From assembly GCA_016286205.1 (NCBI GenBank), contig JAEESF010000006.1:82758-146757 (forward strand): a stretch of DNA of 64,000 nt. The letters run 5' to 3'. This document shows positions 45,646 to 53,456 of the stretch, piece after piece. Position 1 is the first letter of the stretch. Each line of letters begins with the position of its first letter. A program made the translations under genes and the position numbers. The notes below the pieces were generated by a model. The model was not told the origin of the DNA. It saw nothing but the letters and a program-made list of their open reading frames with translations, and made no database searches. Source of the stretch: Colicola sp016286205. Lineage in GTDB: Bacteria; Bacteroidota; Bacteroidia; Bacteroidales; Paludibacteraceae.

Positions 45646-46908
45646 ATGAGTACGAAACAATCAAACATCCTGCCTATAGCAGTCATGTTCTCGCTATTTT
45701 TTATGATAGCGTTCGTTACGAACTTTGCAGGCTCCATGGGCGTCATTGTGAAAAATCAGTTCAATGCGAGCAATGCATTGTCGCAACTCGGCACATTTGC
45801 AAATTTTATTGCTTATGCATGTATGGGAATTCCCGCGGGCATCATCCTAAAACGTAAAGGGTACAAATTTACTTCTTTGGCAGCCGTTACTGTGGGGTTA
45901 ATCGGTGTTGCTATTCAATGGTTATCGGGCTATGCGGAGTCATTTGGAGTTTATGTTCTTGGCGCATTTATCGCGGGCTTCTCTATGTGTATGCTCAATA
46001 TTGTGGTAAATCCAATGTTAAATACACTTGGCGGAGGAGGAAACAAAGGAAATCAACTGATACAATTTGGTGGCTCGTGTAATTCAATAGGAGCAACGAT
46101 TGCTCCAATTTTATTGGGTTATTTAATTGGTAGTAATGTGGAGAGTGCGTCTGTGTCTGACGCGGCGCCGGCAATGCTGATAGCAATGGGAATCTTTATA
46201 TTAGCATTTATCATTATTTTCTTCACAAAGATCCCTGAACCACATATGGAGACTATTGAAGAAAAAAATGCACGGTTAAATGGGCAAAAAGCGAAAGAAT
46301 CTCATTCTCCACTCTCATTCCGCCATTTTGTCTTAGGAGCGATTGCTATCTTCTTCTATGTCGGAGTAGAGGTGGGAATCCCGAATATGGCCAATTTATA
46401 TATGTCTAATAATCCATTAGTAGGAGCTGCTATCGCAGGAACTATTGTAGGTTTTTATTGGCTAATGATGTTATTCGGGAGACTTATTGGTGGCGCTGTA
46501 GGTAACAAAGTGTCATCCAAAATTATGCTAAGTATTGTCGCATCAATAGGTATTCTGTTGCTCATCGGTGTAATGTTTATACCAGAAACAGTTGCTATTA
46601 CATTCCGTGGCGTTCAGTTACCTGTTAGTATGGTATTGATGGTACTCTGTGGCTTGTGTACATCCGTTATGTGGGGGGCTATCTTCAATCTCGCTGCGGA
46701 GGGACTTGGTAAATACACACCTGCAGCATCAGGTATCTTTATGGCACTTGTATGTGGTGGTGGAATTATTCCTTTCATACAAGGTCTTGTGGCAGATTCT
46801 ATAGGATATATTGGTAGCTATGTAGTGACTATTGCTGCATTAGCCTATATCCTCTATTACGCCCTCTGGGGAAGCAAGAACGTGAACAAAGATATTAAGA
46901 TCGATTAA
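45646..46908 (+). CDS. MFS sugar transporter, FucP/GluP-like
   Basis: The 420-residue product has about twelve helices. The opening FFMIAFVTNFAGSMGVIVKNQF and GIPAGIILKRKGYKFTSL (loop 2-3), and the conserved NPMLNTLGGGGNKGNQLIQFGGS, place it in the FucP/glucose-galactose permease branch. It lies 33 bp before a ROK sugar kinase, so import and phosphorylation of a hexose are likely coupled. The DNA is visibly richer in A/T-ending codons than its neighbours (for example around 46000-46500), which may mark a different origin. Confidence 0.88.
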   Translation: MSTKQSNILPIAVMFSLFFMIAFVTNFAGSMGVIVKNQFNASNALSQLGTFANFIAYACMGIPAGIILKRKGYKFTSLAAVTVGLIGVAIQWLSGYAESFGVYVLGAFIAGFSMCMLNIVVNPMLNTLGGGGNKGNQLIQFGGSCNSIGATIAPILLGYLIGSNVESASVSDAAPAMLIAMGIFILAFIIIFFTKIPEPHMETIEEKNARLNGQKAKESHSPLSFRHFVLGAIAIFFYVGVEVGIPNMANLYMSNNPLVGAAIAGTIVGFYWLMMLFGRLIGGAVGNKVSSKIMLSIVASIGILLLIGVMFIPETVAITFRGVQLPVSMVLMVLCGLCTSVMWGAIFNLAAEGLGKYTPAASGIFMALVCGGGIIPFIQGLVADSIGYIGSYVVTIAALAYILYYALWGSKNVNKDIKID

Positions 46909-46941
46909 AATCGGATATTGTAGATTTTAAATTTATATATT

Positions 46942-47898
46942 ATGAAGAAGTACGCTTTAGGAATCGACTTAGGCGGTACAGGCACTAAGTTCGGTCTGGT
47001 TAACGAAGAGGGACAAGTTCTTCGCAGCAATTCTATCCCGACGCAAGAGTATCCGAATATAGACGACTACTGCGATGCGCTCTGCAAAGGGCTCAAACAG
47101 TTGGTGGCCGACCAGGGGCTGCAGATGAGCGACATCGTCGGCGTAGGCTGCGGTGCGCCCAATGCCAATTTTTATTCGGGTTGTATCGAGCAAGCGCCTA
47201 ACCTCCCATGGAAGGGTGTAGTGCCGTTTGCCAAACTGATCAGCGAGCGGATGGGCGTCAAGTGTACCATCACCAACGATGCTAATGCTGCGGCGCAGGG
47301 CGAGATGATCTACGGCTCGGCACGCGGAATGAAAAATTTCATCGTCATCACCCTCGGCACCGGTGTGGGCTCGGGTATCGTCATCGATGGCAAACTGCTG
47401 TATGGCCATGATGGTTTCGCCGGCGAATTGGGCCACTGCAAAATCGACCATTCGGGTGAGGGACGTCTCTGCGGTTGCGGCCAGAAAGGTTGTATCGAAG
47501 CGTATGCTTCGGCTACCGGCGTGGCGCGTACGGCCAAGGAGATTGTGACCTCCACTACGCAACCTACCTTGCTGCGCCAAGTGGCTGATATCGACCATAT
47601 TACATCCAAGGATGTGTTCGATGCAGCAGAGAAGGGCGACCTGGTAGCTAAACAGATATTCGACTATACGGGCCATCTGCTCGGACAGAAACTGGCCGAC
47701 TACGTCCATTTCTCCAGTCCTGAGGCTATTATCCTCTTTGGCGGACTCACCAAGTCCGGCCATTGGATCATGGATCCTATTCGCGAGGCATTAGACGAAA
47801 ATCTGATGCCTATCTGGAAAGGCAAGATACCGGTATCTATCTCTGTGCTCAAGGATTCGGATGCCGCTATCCTAGGCGCCTCGTCCCTAGCTTGGTAA
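46942..47898 (+). CDS. ROK-family sugar kinase (glucokinase-like)
   Basis: This 318-residue kinase has the phosphate-binding motif GIDLGGTGTKFGLV at the N-terminus, TNDANAAAQGEMIYGSARG with the catalytic Asp, the ROK signature GTGVGSGIVIDG ... GFAGELGHCKIDHSGEGRLCGCGQKGCIEAYAS, and a zinc site formed by the His and CxCGxxGC. It phosphorylates a hexose, most likely glucose, imported by the adjacent MFS protein. A TAACCCC heptamer array begins exactly at its TAA stop codon. Confidence 0.93.
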   Translation: MKKYALGIDLGGTGTKFGLVNEEGQVLRSNSIPTQEYPNIDDYCDALCKGLKQLVADQGLQMSDIVGVGCGAPNANFYSGCIEQAPNLPWKGVVPFAKLISERMGVKCTITNDANAAAQGEMIYGSARGMKNFIVITLGTGVGSGIVIDGKLLYGHDGFAGELGHCKIDHSGEGRLCGCGQKGCIEAYASATGVARTAKEIVTSTTQPTLLRQVADIDHITSKDVFDAAEKGDLVAKQIFDYTGHLLGQKLADYVHFSSPEAIILFGGLTKSGHWIMDPIREALDENLMPIWKGKIPVSISVLKDSDAAILGASSLAW

Positions 47899-47950
47899 CC
47901 CCTAACCACTAACCACTAACCCCTAACCCCTAACCACTAACCGCTAACCC
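47896..47950. repeat. Heptanucleotide array TAACCNC, almost eight units
   Basis: Seven full 7-bp units plus six bases run without a break: CCCC, CAC, CAC, CCC, CCC, CAC and CGC variants after TAA. The first TAA is the stop codon of the ROK kinase gene. The form resembles the short tandem heptanucleotide repeats (STRR) described in cyanobacteria. Confidence 0.93.
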
Positions 47951-47973
47951 ATATAGCCATTATCAAATCCATA

Positions 47974-48585
47974 TTGCAACGCCTCTATCCGTACGGTATA
48001 TGCCGTGTGGGCAAGGCAGTCTATCTGACCTTCGATGACGGCCCGATACCCGAAGTGACGCCTCAGGTGCTAGCTATCCTCGATCGCTATGGAGTCAAGG
48101 CTACTTTCTTCATGGTGGGGGAGAATATCGACAAGTATCCCGAGGTCTATCGCCAGGTGGTCAGTGCCGGCCATAGCGTGGGTAACCATACCTACAATCA
48201 TGTGAAGGGTTGGAAAGTGAGCACAGCGGAATATATTGCAAATGTGCAGAAGTGGGAGGAAGCTAGAGATCGTCAACTCTCCGCTAACCACTCACCCCTA
48301 ACCGCTAACCTTTTATTCCGTCCTCCATACGGCCGTACATGGTGGTGGCAACGCAGGGCGGTACAGCAGATGGGTTACCGTATCTACCTGTGGGATGTGC
48401 TGACGCGTGACTACAATCCGTGCCGAACACCCGCAGCGATGCTTCGCCAGATCCAGCGGCAGACGCGTCCCGGATCAATCATCAATTTTCATGATTCGCT
48501 CAAGTCGAACGAGCGCATGTTGACGGTCCTGCCGCAGGCTATCGAGTGGCTCTTGGCACAGGGATATGAGTTAAGAAGTTTATAG
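47974..48585 (+). CDS. Polysaccharide deacetylase (NodB/CE4 type)
   Basis: The product (203 residues from a TTG start) is a CE4 deacetylase. It has motif 1 TFDDGP (metal and catalytic Asp), motif 2 HSVGNHTYNH (metal His residues), motif 3 RPPYGRT, and the late motif WDVLTRDY. It would de-N-acetylate peptidoglycan or a surface glycan. No ATG is available: TTG 47974 or non-standard ATT/ATA codons upstream (47953-47971, Ile-Ala-Ile-Ile-Lys-Ser-Ile) are the options. The heptamer array ends 24 bp upstream. Residues 103-112 (SANHSPLTAN) are repeat-derived. Confidence 0.9.
   Translation: MQRLYPYGICRVGKAVYLTFDDGPIPEVTPQVLAILDRYGVKATFFMVGENIDKYPEVYRQVVSAGHSVGNHTYNHVKGWKVSTAEYIANVQKWEEARDRQLSANHSPLTANLLFRPPYGRTWWWQRRAVQQMGYRIYLWDVLTRDYNPCRTPAAMLRQIQRQTRPGSIINFHDSLKSNERMLTVLPQAIEWLLAQGYELRSL
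48281..48310. repeat. TAACCNC words inside the deacetylase gene
   Basis: CCGCTAACCACTCACCCC is followed by TAACCGCTAACC, in frame, giving Ser-Ala-Asn-His-Ser-Pro-Leu-Thr-Ala-Asn. The insertion falls between catalytic motifs 2 and 3. Confidence 0.85.
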
Positions 48586-48586
48586 C

Positions 48587-50395
48587 GTGAAGAAGATTAT
48601 ATTCATATGGCTTGGTGCGCTGGCGCTGGTCGGTTGCGCTAACCGAGGTATCGGTCCGCAGGGAGGACCTAAGGATACTATCCCTCCTCAACCGGTTCGT
48701 TCCGTTCCGGAGAATGGGGTGGTGTCGTTCGATGGCAAACAGATAGAGGTGCTCTTCAACGAGTATCTCCAGTTAGACAATGTGTCGCAGAATCTGCTGA
48801 TGTCGCCTCCACAGCAGAACCCGCCGGAAGTCAAGGCGCGAGGCAAGAAACTCACGGTCTCCTTTGTCGATTCGCTGCGCGAGAATACTACCTATACGCT
48901 CGATTTCGGCAATGCCGTCTGCGATTTCACAGAGAAAAATCCCCTGCGGGGTTATTCGTTCGCTTTCTCCACCGGTCCGTTCATCGACACGCTCGAGGCG
49001 CGGGGATGCGTGGTCAATGCCGAAAATCTCAATCCTGTTCCCGGAGTGCTGGTGGGTATCCATTCCGATCAGTCTGACGACGCGTTTTCCTCCAAGCCTT
49101 TCGATCGCATCGCACGTACCGACTCGGCGGGGCAGTTCCGCATAGGTAATATCCACGAGGGCACCTATCGCCTCTATGCGTTGAACGATGTCAGCCGTGA
49201 CTATCGGTTTACTATCAGCGAAGGTCTGGCTTATGCCGACGAACCGTTCACTCCTTCTGTCCGCCCGCATTTTCATACCGATTCGCTTGGCAATGATTCG
49301 CTGGTGGGGTACGAGTATTCGCCGGCCGACCTTCAACTCTGGTTCTTCTCCGAAGCATACCAGAGACTCTATCTGCAGCGTACCTTGCGCGAGCAGCAGC
49401 ATAGGATCCAGTTGCTCTTCTCTGCCGAAGTCGACAGCGTACCTCAGTTGCGTGCCTTGCGGCCGTCCGAAGTGGATACGGCTGCTACCGATAGCGCTTG
49501 GGTCGATCCGATGCCGTATATCTTACCCGAATATTCGCGTCGTAACGATACGGTCACGCTCTGGTTGACCGATAGTATCGCTATTCGCCAGGATTCACTC
49601 TTCTTCGAGGCACGCTATCGTCGTACCGACTCGCTCTATCGCCTTGAGTGGTATACCGACACACTCCGGGCTATATGGCGTGCGCCGAGGTTGACAGCTA
49701 AAGCACGAGAAGCGCAGGAGCGACGTAATCGCAATCGCCGGCTTGAACTCAAGAGCAATGCGCGGCAGAATTTCGAACTCTACGACACGCTGCGCGTGAC
49801 GTGCACTACGCCGCTCGAGCAGATACTGACCGATTCTATCCGTCTCTACGAGCGCATCGACTCTGTCTTGACCCCTGTGCCGTTCACGCTCGAGACCTCA
49901 CAGATGTCTTTCCTTGTGTTGGCCAATCTGGGCCAGGGCAAACGCTACGAACTGCAGATAGATAGTGCTGCCTTGCGCGATGTGTACGGTATTGCCAATC
50001 TCTATACCTCTTATTCGCTCTCGCTGAAGACGCCTGAGGATTATTCTACGTTGCGCATCCATCTGACCACTCCTTGTCCGCAGGCACGGCTCCAACTGCT
50101 CGATACCAAAGATCATGTGGTGCGTGAACAGCCGGTCGAGGCAGGCGAAGTGCTGTTCCAATACCTCAAACCGGATACCTACTATCTGCGTCTCTACATA
50201 GATGCCGATGGCGATGGCCACTGGACCACCGGTAGTTGGGATCATCATCGCCAACCGGAACAGGTTTATTATTTCCCGCAGAAGATCCAGACCAAGAGCA
50301 ATTGGGATTTTGAGGAGTCGTGGGATTATACGGCCGTTCCGCAACTCGAGGCGAAACCCAAAGAACTGATCAAGACGGCGAATAAGACGAAGTAA
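48587..50395 (+). CDS. Lipoprotein with bacterial Ig-like (Big_5-type) domain
   Basis: This 602-residue lipoprotein starts at GTG (gtg-aag-aag), with signal IIFIWLGALALVGCANRG. The motif GGPKDTIPPQPVRSVPENG and FNEYLQLDNVSQNLLMSPP mark the Ig-like 'SbsA' domain family of Bacteroidota lipoproteins. The rest is beta-rich, with many Tyr/Asp repeats and a charged helix near residue 370 (RQEAQERRNRNRR-like). The function is unknown. It follows the deacetylase by 1 bp and precedes pnuC by 2 bp, so it is in the same operon. Confidence 0.8.
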   Translation: MKKIIFIWLGALALVGCANRGIGPQGGPKDTIPPQPVRSVPENGVVSFDGKQIEVLFNEYLQLDNVSQNLLMSPPQQNPPEVKARGKKLTVSFVDSLRENTTYTLDFGNAVCDFTEKNPLRGYSFAFSTGPFIDTLEARGCVVNAENLNPVPGVLVGIHSDQSDDAFSSKPFDRIARTDSAGQFRIGNIHEGTYRLYALNDVSRDYRFTISEGLAYADEPFTPSVRPHFHTDSLGNDSLVGYEYSPADLQLWFFSEAYQRLYLQRTLREQQHRIQLLFSAEVDSVPQLRALRPSEVDTAATDSAWVDPMPYILPEYSRRNDTVTLWLTDSIAIRQDSLFFEARYRRTDSLYRLEWYTDTLRAIWRAPRLTAKAREAQERRNRNRRLELKSNARQNFELYDTLRVTCTTPLEQILTDSIRLYERIDSVLTPVPFTLETSQMSFLVLANLGQGKRYELQIDSAALRDVYGIANLYTSYSLSLKTPEDYSTLRIHLTTPCPQARLQLLDTKDHVVREQPVEAGEVLFQYLKPDTYYLRLYIDADGDGHWTTGSWDHHRQPEQVYYFPQKIQTKSNWDFEESWDYTAVPQLEAKPKELIKTANKTK

Positions 50396-50397
50396 CC

Positions 50398-51075
50398 ATG
50401 TCCTCTAACCCCTCACCCCTAACCGCTCACCGTTATTTCGATTATGGTTTCATAGCGGTGGGCCTCCTTATTCAGGTCGTTACCTATTTTATCTCCAATG
50501 CGCTCAACCCTGATTCGTTGACGCCCTTGTCGCTTGTCAGCGGAATGCTGGGCATTTGTTCGGTGTGCCTCACGGCGCAGGGTAATATCTGGACCTTTTT
50601 CTTCGGCTTTGCCCAGGTGGGGACTTATTCATGGCTTTGCTGGACACAACGCTTCTACGGCGAAATAGCAATCAATGCCTATTATTTCTTTACGATGATT
50701 TACGGTGTGTATGTATGGCGCAAACATCTGACGCCCGCTTCTTCCACCGTCGTTACTCGGCGTTTGCCCTTGTCTGTACTGATAGGAATAGGTATAGCGA
50801 CACTCCTCTTCTCTTGGCTTGTGGGCTGGGGCTTGGCCACCTGGACCGATGACACCCAGCCGTACCTGGATGCATTTACAACAGTACCCGCGCTGGTGGC
50901 GCAGGTACTGATGATTCTTGTCTTCCGCGAGCATTGGTATCTATGGCTCGCTGTCGATATGCTGAGTGTGGCTTTGTGGCTTCGTGCCGGAGATTATTGC
51001 ATGATGGCGCAGTATATCTTCTGGTGCGCCAATTGCCTCTATGGTCTCCACCGTTGGAAATCTCTAACCCTTTAA
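50398..51075 (+). CDS. pnuC: PnuC-type nucleoside/vitamin transporter
   Basis: This 225-residue inner-membrane protein has seven to eight helices. The PnuC hallmarks are FAQVGTYSWLCWTQRFYGEIAINAYYFFTMIYGVYVW and the C-terminal HWYLWLAVDMLSVALW ... MAQYIFWCANCLYGLHRWK. PnuC imports nicotinamide riboside; sister families import thiamine or riboflavin, and no riboswitch or pathway gene is present here to decide. Residues 2-12 (SSNPSPLTAHR) are in-frame TAACCCC words. The stop codon TAA is the first TAA of the hairpin array at 51073. Confidence 0.85.
   Translation: MSSNPSPLTAHRYFDYGFIAVGLLIQVVTYFISNALNPDSLTPLSLVSGMLGICSVCLTAQGNIWTFFFGFAQVGTYSWLCWTQRFYGEIAINAYYFFTMIYGVYVWRKHLTPASSTVVTRRLPLSVLIGIGIATLLFSWLVGWGLATWTDDTQPYLDAFTTVPALVAQVLMILVFREHWYLWLAVDMLSVALWLRAGDYCMMAQYIFWCANCLYGLHRWKSLTL
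50402..50430. repeat. TAACCCC words forming the pnuC N-terminus
   Basis: Immediately after the ATG the DNA reads CTAACCCCTCACCCC and then CTAACCGCTCACC. The first dozen residues of the transporter are therefore repeat-encoded. Confidence 0.85.
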
Positions 51076-51143
51076 ACAGCCCGTAGGGCGTAAACAGCGC
51101 AGCGACTAAACGCCGAAGGCACTAAACAGCGCAGCGACTAAAC
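51073..51143 (+). repeat. Array of four DNA mini-hairpins with TAAAC linkers (array 1)
   Basis: Four units follow one another in one orientation: TAAACA-GCCC-GTA-GGGC, TAAACA-GC-GCA-GC, TAAAC-GCC-GAA-GGC and TAAACA-GC-GCA-GC, ending in a fifth linker. Stems differ but are always self-complementary, and all four loops are GNA. The first TAA is the stop codon of pnuC. Confidence 0.9.
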
Positions 51144-51211
51144 CCTCTCGCCTCTCGCCTCTCACTCATTCACTCACTCATTCATTCATTCATTCATTCA
51201 TTCATTCATTC
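51144..51211. repeat. CTCTCGC words followed by TTCA tetranucleotide repeat
   Basis: Three CTCTCGC units lead into about thirteen CTCA/TTCA units that run into the end of the DUF4837 gene. They supply its final codons and stop (Pro-Asn-Glu-stop), as in the GH2 gene. Confidence 0.88.
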
Positions 51212-52212
51212 GGCATTTTCAGCGTATAGAGTATGGCCTCTGCCTGGCGTAGCGCATTGCGCTTCTTTTGGCCGCTGGCATATATAAAGGTCTCTGCCGT
51301 TACTACACGTCCGTTCACTTGGTCCAGACGGGTCAGACTGACGAACGGACCACCCATAGCTTCGCCGTCCAGTATCTTCCATAGGCCACGGGTCTCTATG
51401 GCGTAGAATCCGCCTACGCTGTCCTGTAGCGCAGCTATCTGACGGCTCTGCGGAGGAAAATACTTGTATTCCGTCCCCATATGGCTGCCTGCTACTTGTG
51501 CGCTTACCAGCTGCCCCATCACGCGGTCACGCATGGCGCAAATAGAGTCGTTGCTAAATTGCTCTTGCGCTGTGTACGGGTAGCTATATACGATTACGTC
51601 TTTGCGCATAGGACCTTTGTTGTTGCAGCACCAGAGAACATCTACACTGTCCCCCCTAACCGCTAACCTTTCGCCTTTAACCGTTACATAGTCCTCCGGA
51701 ATCAGCATATCGTAGCCCTGCTTGCCCAGTTGTTCACGTGCGTCCTTATTGGTACTCGCGCGATAGAAATGTATCTGCCGGCTCAGCTCCTCGCGAATAA
51801 ACCACTCGCGTACTGCCTCTCCGTGTTCCGACCAGAATTCAACTAGGGCCTCCTCGCTGGGCGCGGTGATGCGATAAACGGCTTGCGGCTTCGACCATGT
51901 GTTTCTCGCGGTCTTGGCACTCACCTGCGTATATTTCCGCCCGTCTATATCGATCATCAGTATGTTGCGCGTCGGCTTCAGGTACGAGTCAAACTGAGCT
52001 TTGCTCACCTGCATCGGTACCAGGTAGGGTTCAGGCTGGGGCAGAGCGTACATATCTTCTGCCAGAGTCTGCTTCACAATGTTGTATATTGCCGGATCGG
52101 CTACCACCAGACATTCGTATATCGTACCCGTGGCGGAAGTCAGCAATCGCTCGTTCTTGCCACAACTCATACATACCAGCGCAACTAGGGCGCAAACCAA
52201 ATACTTTTTCAT
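51202..52212 (-). CDS. DUF4837-family lipoprotein
   Basis: The product (336 residues from the ATG at 52212, MKKYLVCALVALVCMSCG, lipobox Cys 17) resembles the Bacteroidota DUF4837 family (GTIYECLVVADPAIYNIVKQTL near the N-terminus; YPYTAQEQFSNDSICAMRD later). The family has no known function. An upstream in-frame extension to 52326 is not used, because the promoter lies at 52234-52264. The codons at 51652-51687 (VKGERLAVRGDS) are in-frame TAACCGC/CTTTCGCC words. Confidence 0.78.
   Translation of the reverse strand: MKKYLVCALVALVCMSCGKNERLLTSATGTIYECLVVADPAIYNIVKQTLAEDMYALPQPEPYLVPMQVSKAQFDSYLKPTRNILMIDIDGRKYTQVSAKTARNTWSKPQAVYRITAPSEEALVEFWSEHGEAVREWFIREELSRQIHFYRASTNKDAREQLGKQGYDMLIPEDYVTVKGERLAVRGDSVDVLWCCNNKGPMRKDVIVYSYPYTAQEQFSNDSICAMRDRVMGQLVSAQVAGSHMGTEYKYFPPQSRQIAALQDSVGGFYAIETRGLWKILDGEAMGGPFVSLTRLDQVNGRVVTAETFIYASGQKKRNALRQAEAILYTLKMPNE
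51652..51687. repeat. TAACCGC / TTTCGCC words inside the DUF4837 gene
   Basis: CCCCCTAACCGCTAACC is followed by TTTCGCCTTTAACCG and is read on the minus strand as Thr-Val-Lys-Gly-Glu-Arg-Leu-Ala-Val-Arg-Gly. It shows the same words in the opposite coding orientation to the plus-strand genes. Confidence 0.8.
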
Positions 52213-52233
52213 GTTGATGTTCAATTTTGCGTG

Positions 52234-52264
52234 CAAAGGTATACAAAAAAACTGAAAAATGCAA
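52234..52264 (-). promoter_or_regulatory. Promoter of the DUF4837 gene (TTG, 20 bp, TACCTTTG)
   Basis: On the minus strand TTG is at 52264-52262 and TACCTTTG at 52241-52234, 20 bp apart. It fixes the gene start downstream, at 52212. Confidence 0.78.
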
Positions 52265-52281
52265 AAAAAATGAACTAAAAT

Positions 52282-52312
52282 TTGTGTATTTTGATTTTTT
52301 GTAGTACTTTTG
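52282..52312 (+). promoter_or_regulatory. Promoter of the AraC-family gene (TTG, 20 bp, TACTTTTG)
   Basis: TTG at 52282-52284 and TACTTTTG at 52305-52312 are 20 bp apart, and the ATG follows 25 bp later. The divergent DUF4837 promoter starts 17 bp away. Confidence 0.78.
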
Positions 52313-52337
52313 CAGTCGAAAAACACTAATATCTATT

Positions 52338-53192
52338 ATGACCTTTTCTACAGATACTCTTTTCTTGACCGACGAAATTGAGGGTTTCAAGTTTTGTCGC
52401 GAGACGCGTTCTGTCAACGCGATGACTATCATCATCTGCGAAGCAGGCTACATCGATGTGGTGCTCAATGGCCAGACTGTCCATATTGGCAAGGATGATA
52501 TCTTTATCCGTATTCCGACCTATGGTCAGGAGTTGGGCCCCTACCAGTATTCGCCCGATTATCAATTCCGCCAGCTGACGGTATCTAAGTCCATCTACGA
52601 GGAGATCATGTTCTCCTATATGCGAACCGAGCCGCGCTGGTGGCAGAAGCAGGAGTACCTGCGTCTCCATCCGGTTTTCCATATGGACGAACGTGTCAAG
52701 CAGTTCTGTATGGCCTATCACAATCTGGTTGCCCTCCAATTGACGCAGCCGCAGACGGATTACCGCCGTCAGATTGAGCAGTTGCTGGGACGTGCCGGAA
52801 TCACAGAGATCATGCTCTATCTCGACCATGTTATCGGCGATGACGCTATGCCGCGCGAGTCGGTCAACTCGAGCGACTATATCTTCCATCAGTTCATGAC
52901 TATGCTCCACGAGCATCCGCATCAGCGCGAGGTGCAGTGGTTTGCCTCCGAACTCAATATCACGCCTAAGTATCTGTCCGAGATCTGCAAGGCGCGTAGC
53001 GGCAAGTCGGCTAGCGAATGGATCGCAGAGATCACAGTGGCAGAGATCACCCATCTGTTACGCCATACTACGGCCTCTATCCACGATGTCGCAGTCGAGT
53101 TGGAGTTTCCCAATACCAGCTTCTTCTGCCAGTATACCAAGAAGCATACCGGCATGACCCCTAATCATTTCCGCAAGCAGAAAAAGGACTAA
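52338..53192 (+). CDS. AraC-family transcriptional regulator
   Basis: The 284-residue product has an N-terminal cupin-like sensing half (IIICEAGYIDVVLNGQTVHIGKDDIFIRIP) and a C-terminal double helix-turn-helix (VQWFASELNITPKYLSEICKARSGKSASEWI; TASIHDVAVELEFPNTSFFCQYTKKHTGMTPNHFRK). The ligand is unknown. It is divergent from the DUF4837 lipoprotein gene, which may be its target, and is followed by a clear terminator. Confidence 0.93.
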   Translation: MTFSTDTLFLTDEIEGFKFCRETRSVNAMTIIICEAGYIDVVLNGQTVHIGKDDIFIRIPTYGQELGPYQYSPDYQFRQLTVSKSIYEEIMFSYMRTEPRWWQKQEYLRLHPVFHMDERVKQFCMAYHNLVALQLTQPQTDYRRQIEQLLGRAGITEIMLYLDHVIGDDAMPRESVNSSDYIFHQFMTMLHEHPHQREVQWFASELNITPKYLSEICKARSGKSASEWIAEITVAEITHLLRHTTASIHDVAVELEFPNTSFFCQYTKKHTGMTPNHFRKQKKD

Positions 53193-53208
53193 CCGTCCTG
53201 CTGAATAC

Positions 53209-53242
53209 AAAAAAAGACTGAGCCTTCCGCTCAGCCTTTTTT
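53209..53242 (+). terminator. Rho-independent terminator after the AraC-family gene
   Basis: AAAAAAGACTGAGC, a CTTCC loop and GCTCAGCCTTTTTT form a 13-14 bp stem with one mismatch (A opposite C) and end in a T-run. The A-run on the other side allows it to act for glyA as well. Confidence 0.9.
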
Positions 53243-53253
53243 GTTAGTGTAGT

Positions 53254-53455
53254 GCCTTCGGCGTTTACGCTTCGCTGTTTACGGGCTTCTCCCTGTTTAT
53301 TAAACGCGGCTCTGCCGCACTAATCGCGCCGTAGGCGCTCTAAACGCAACCTTTGGTTGCACTAAACAGCCGCAAGGCGTAAACGCGACGTAGTCGCACT
53401 AAACAGCCGTTAGGCGTAAACGGGACGCAGTCTCTCTCAACGCAGCTTCGCTGCT
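53254..53455. repeat. Array of eleven DNA mini-hairpins (array 2)
   Basis: Eleven short inverted repeats fill the space between the araC terminator and the glyA stop. The first three use linker GTTTAC (bottom-strand orientation). Orientation switches at 53295-53305, and the next eight use TAAAC. Examples are GCGCC-GTA-GGCGC (53326-53338), GCAACC-TTT-GGTTGC (53346-53360), GCC-GCAA-GGC (53369-53378), GCGAC-GTA-GTCGC (53385-53397) and GCAGC-TTC-GCTGC (53442-53454). Stems vary but pairing is kept. Confidence 0.92.
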
Positions 53456-53456
53456 C

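Noticed and set aside
50300..50398. TPP or other vitamin riboswitch before pnuC
   Set aside because: pnuC starts 2 bp after the previous gene, so there is no room for a leader and no aptamer-like sequence.
53254..53455. CRISPR array
   Set aside because: Linkers are only 5-7 bp, units are about 20 bp, there is no constant direct repeat of normal length, and no cas genes are in the window.
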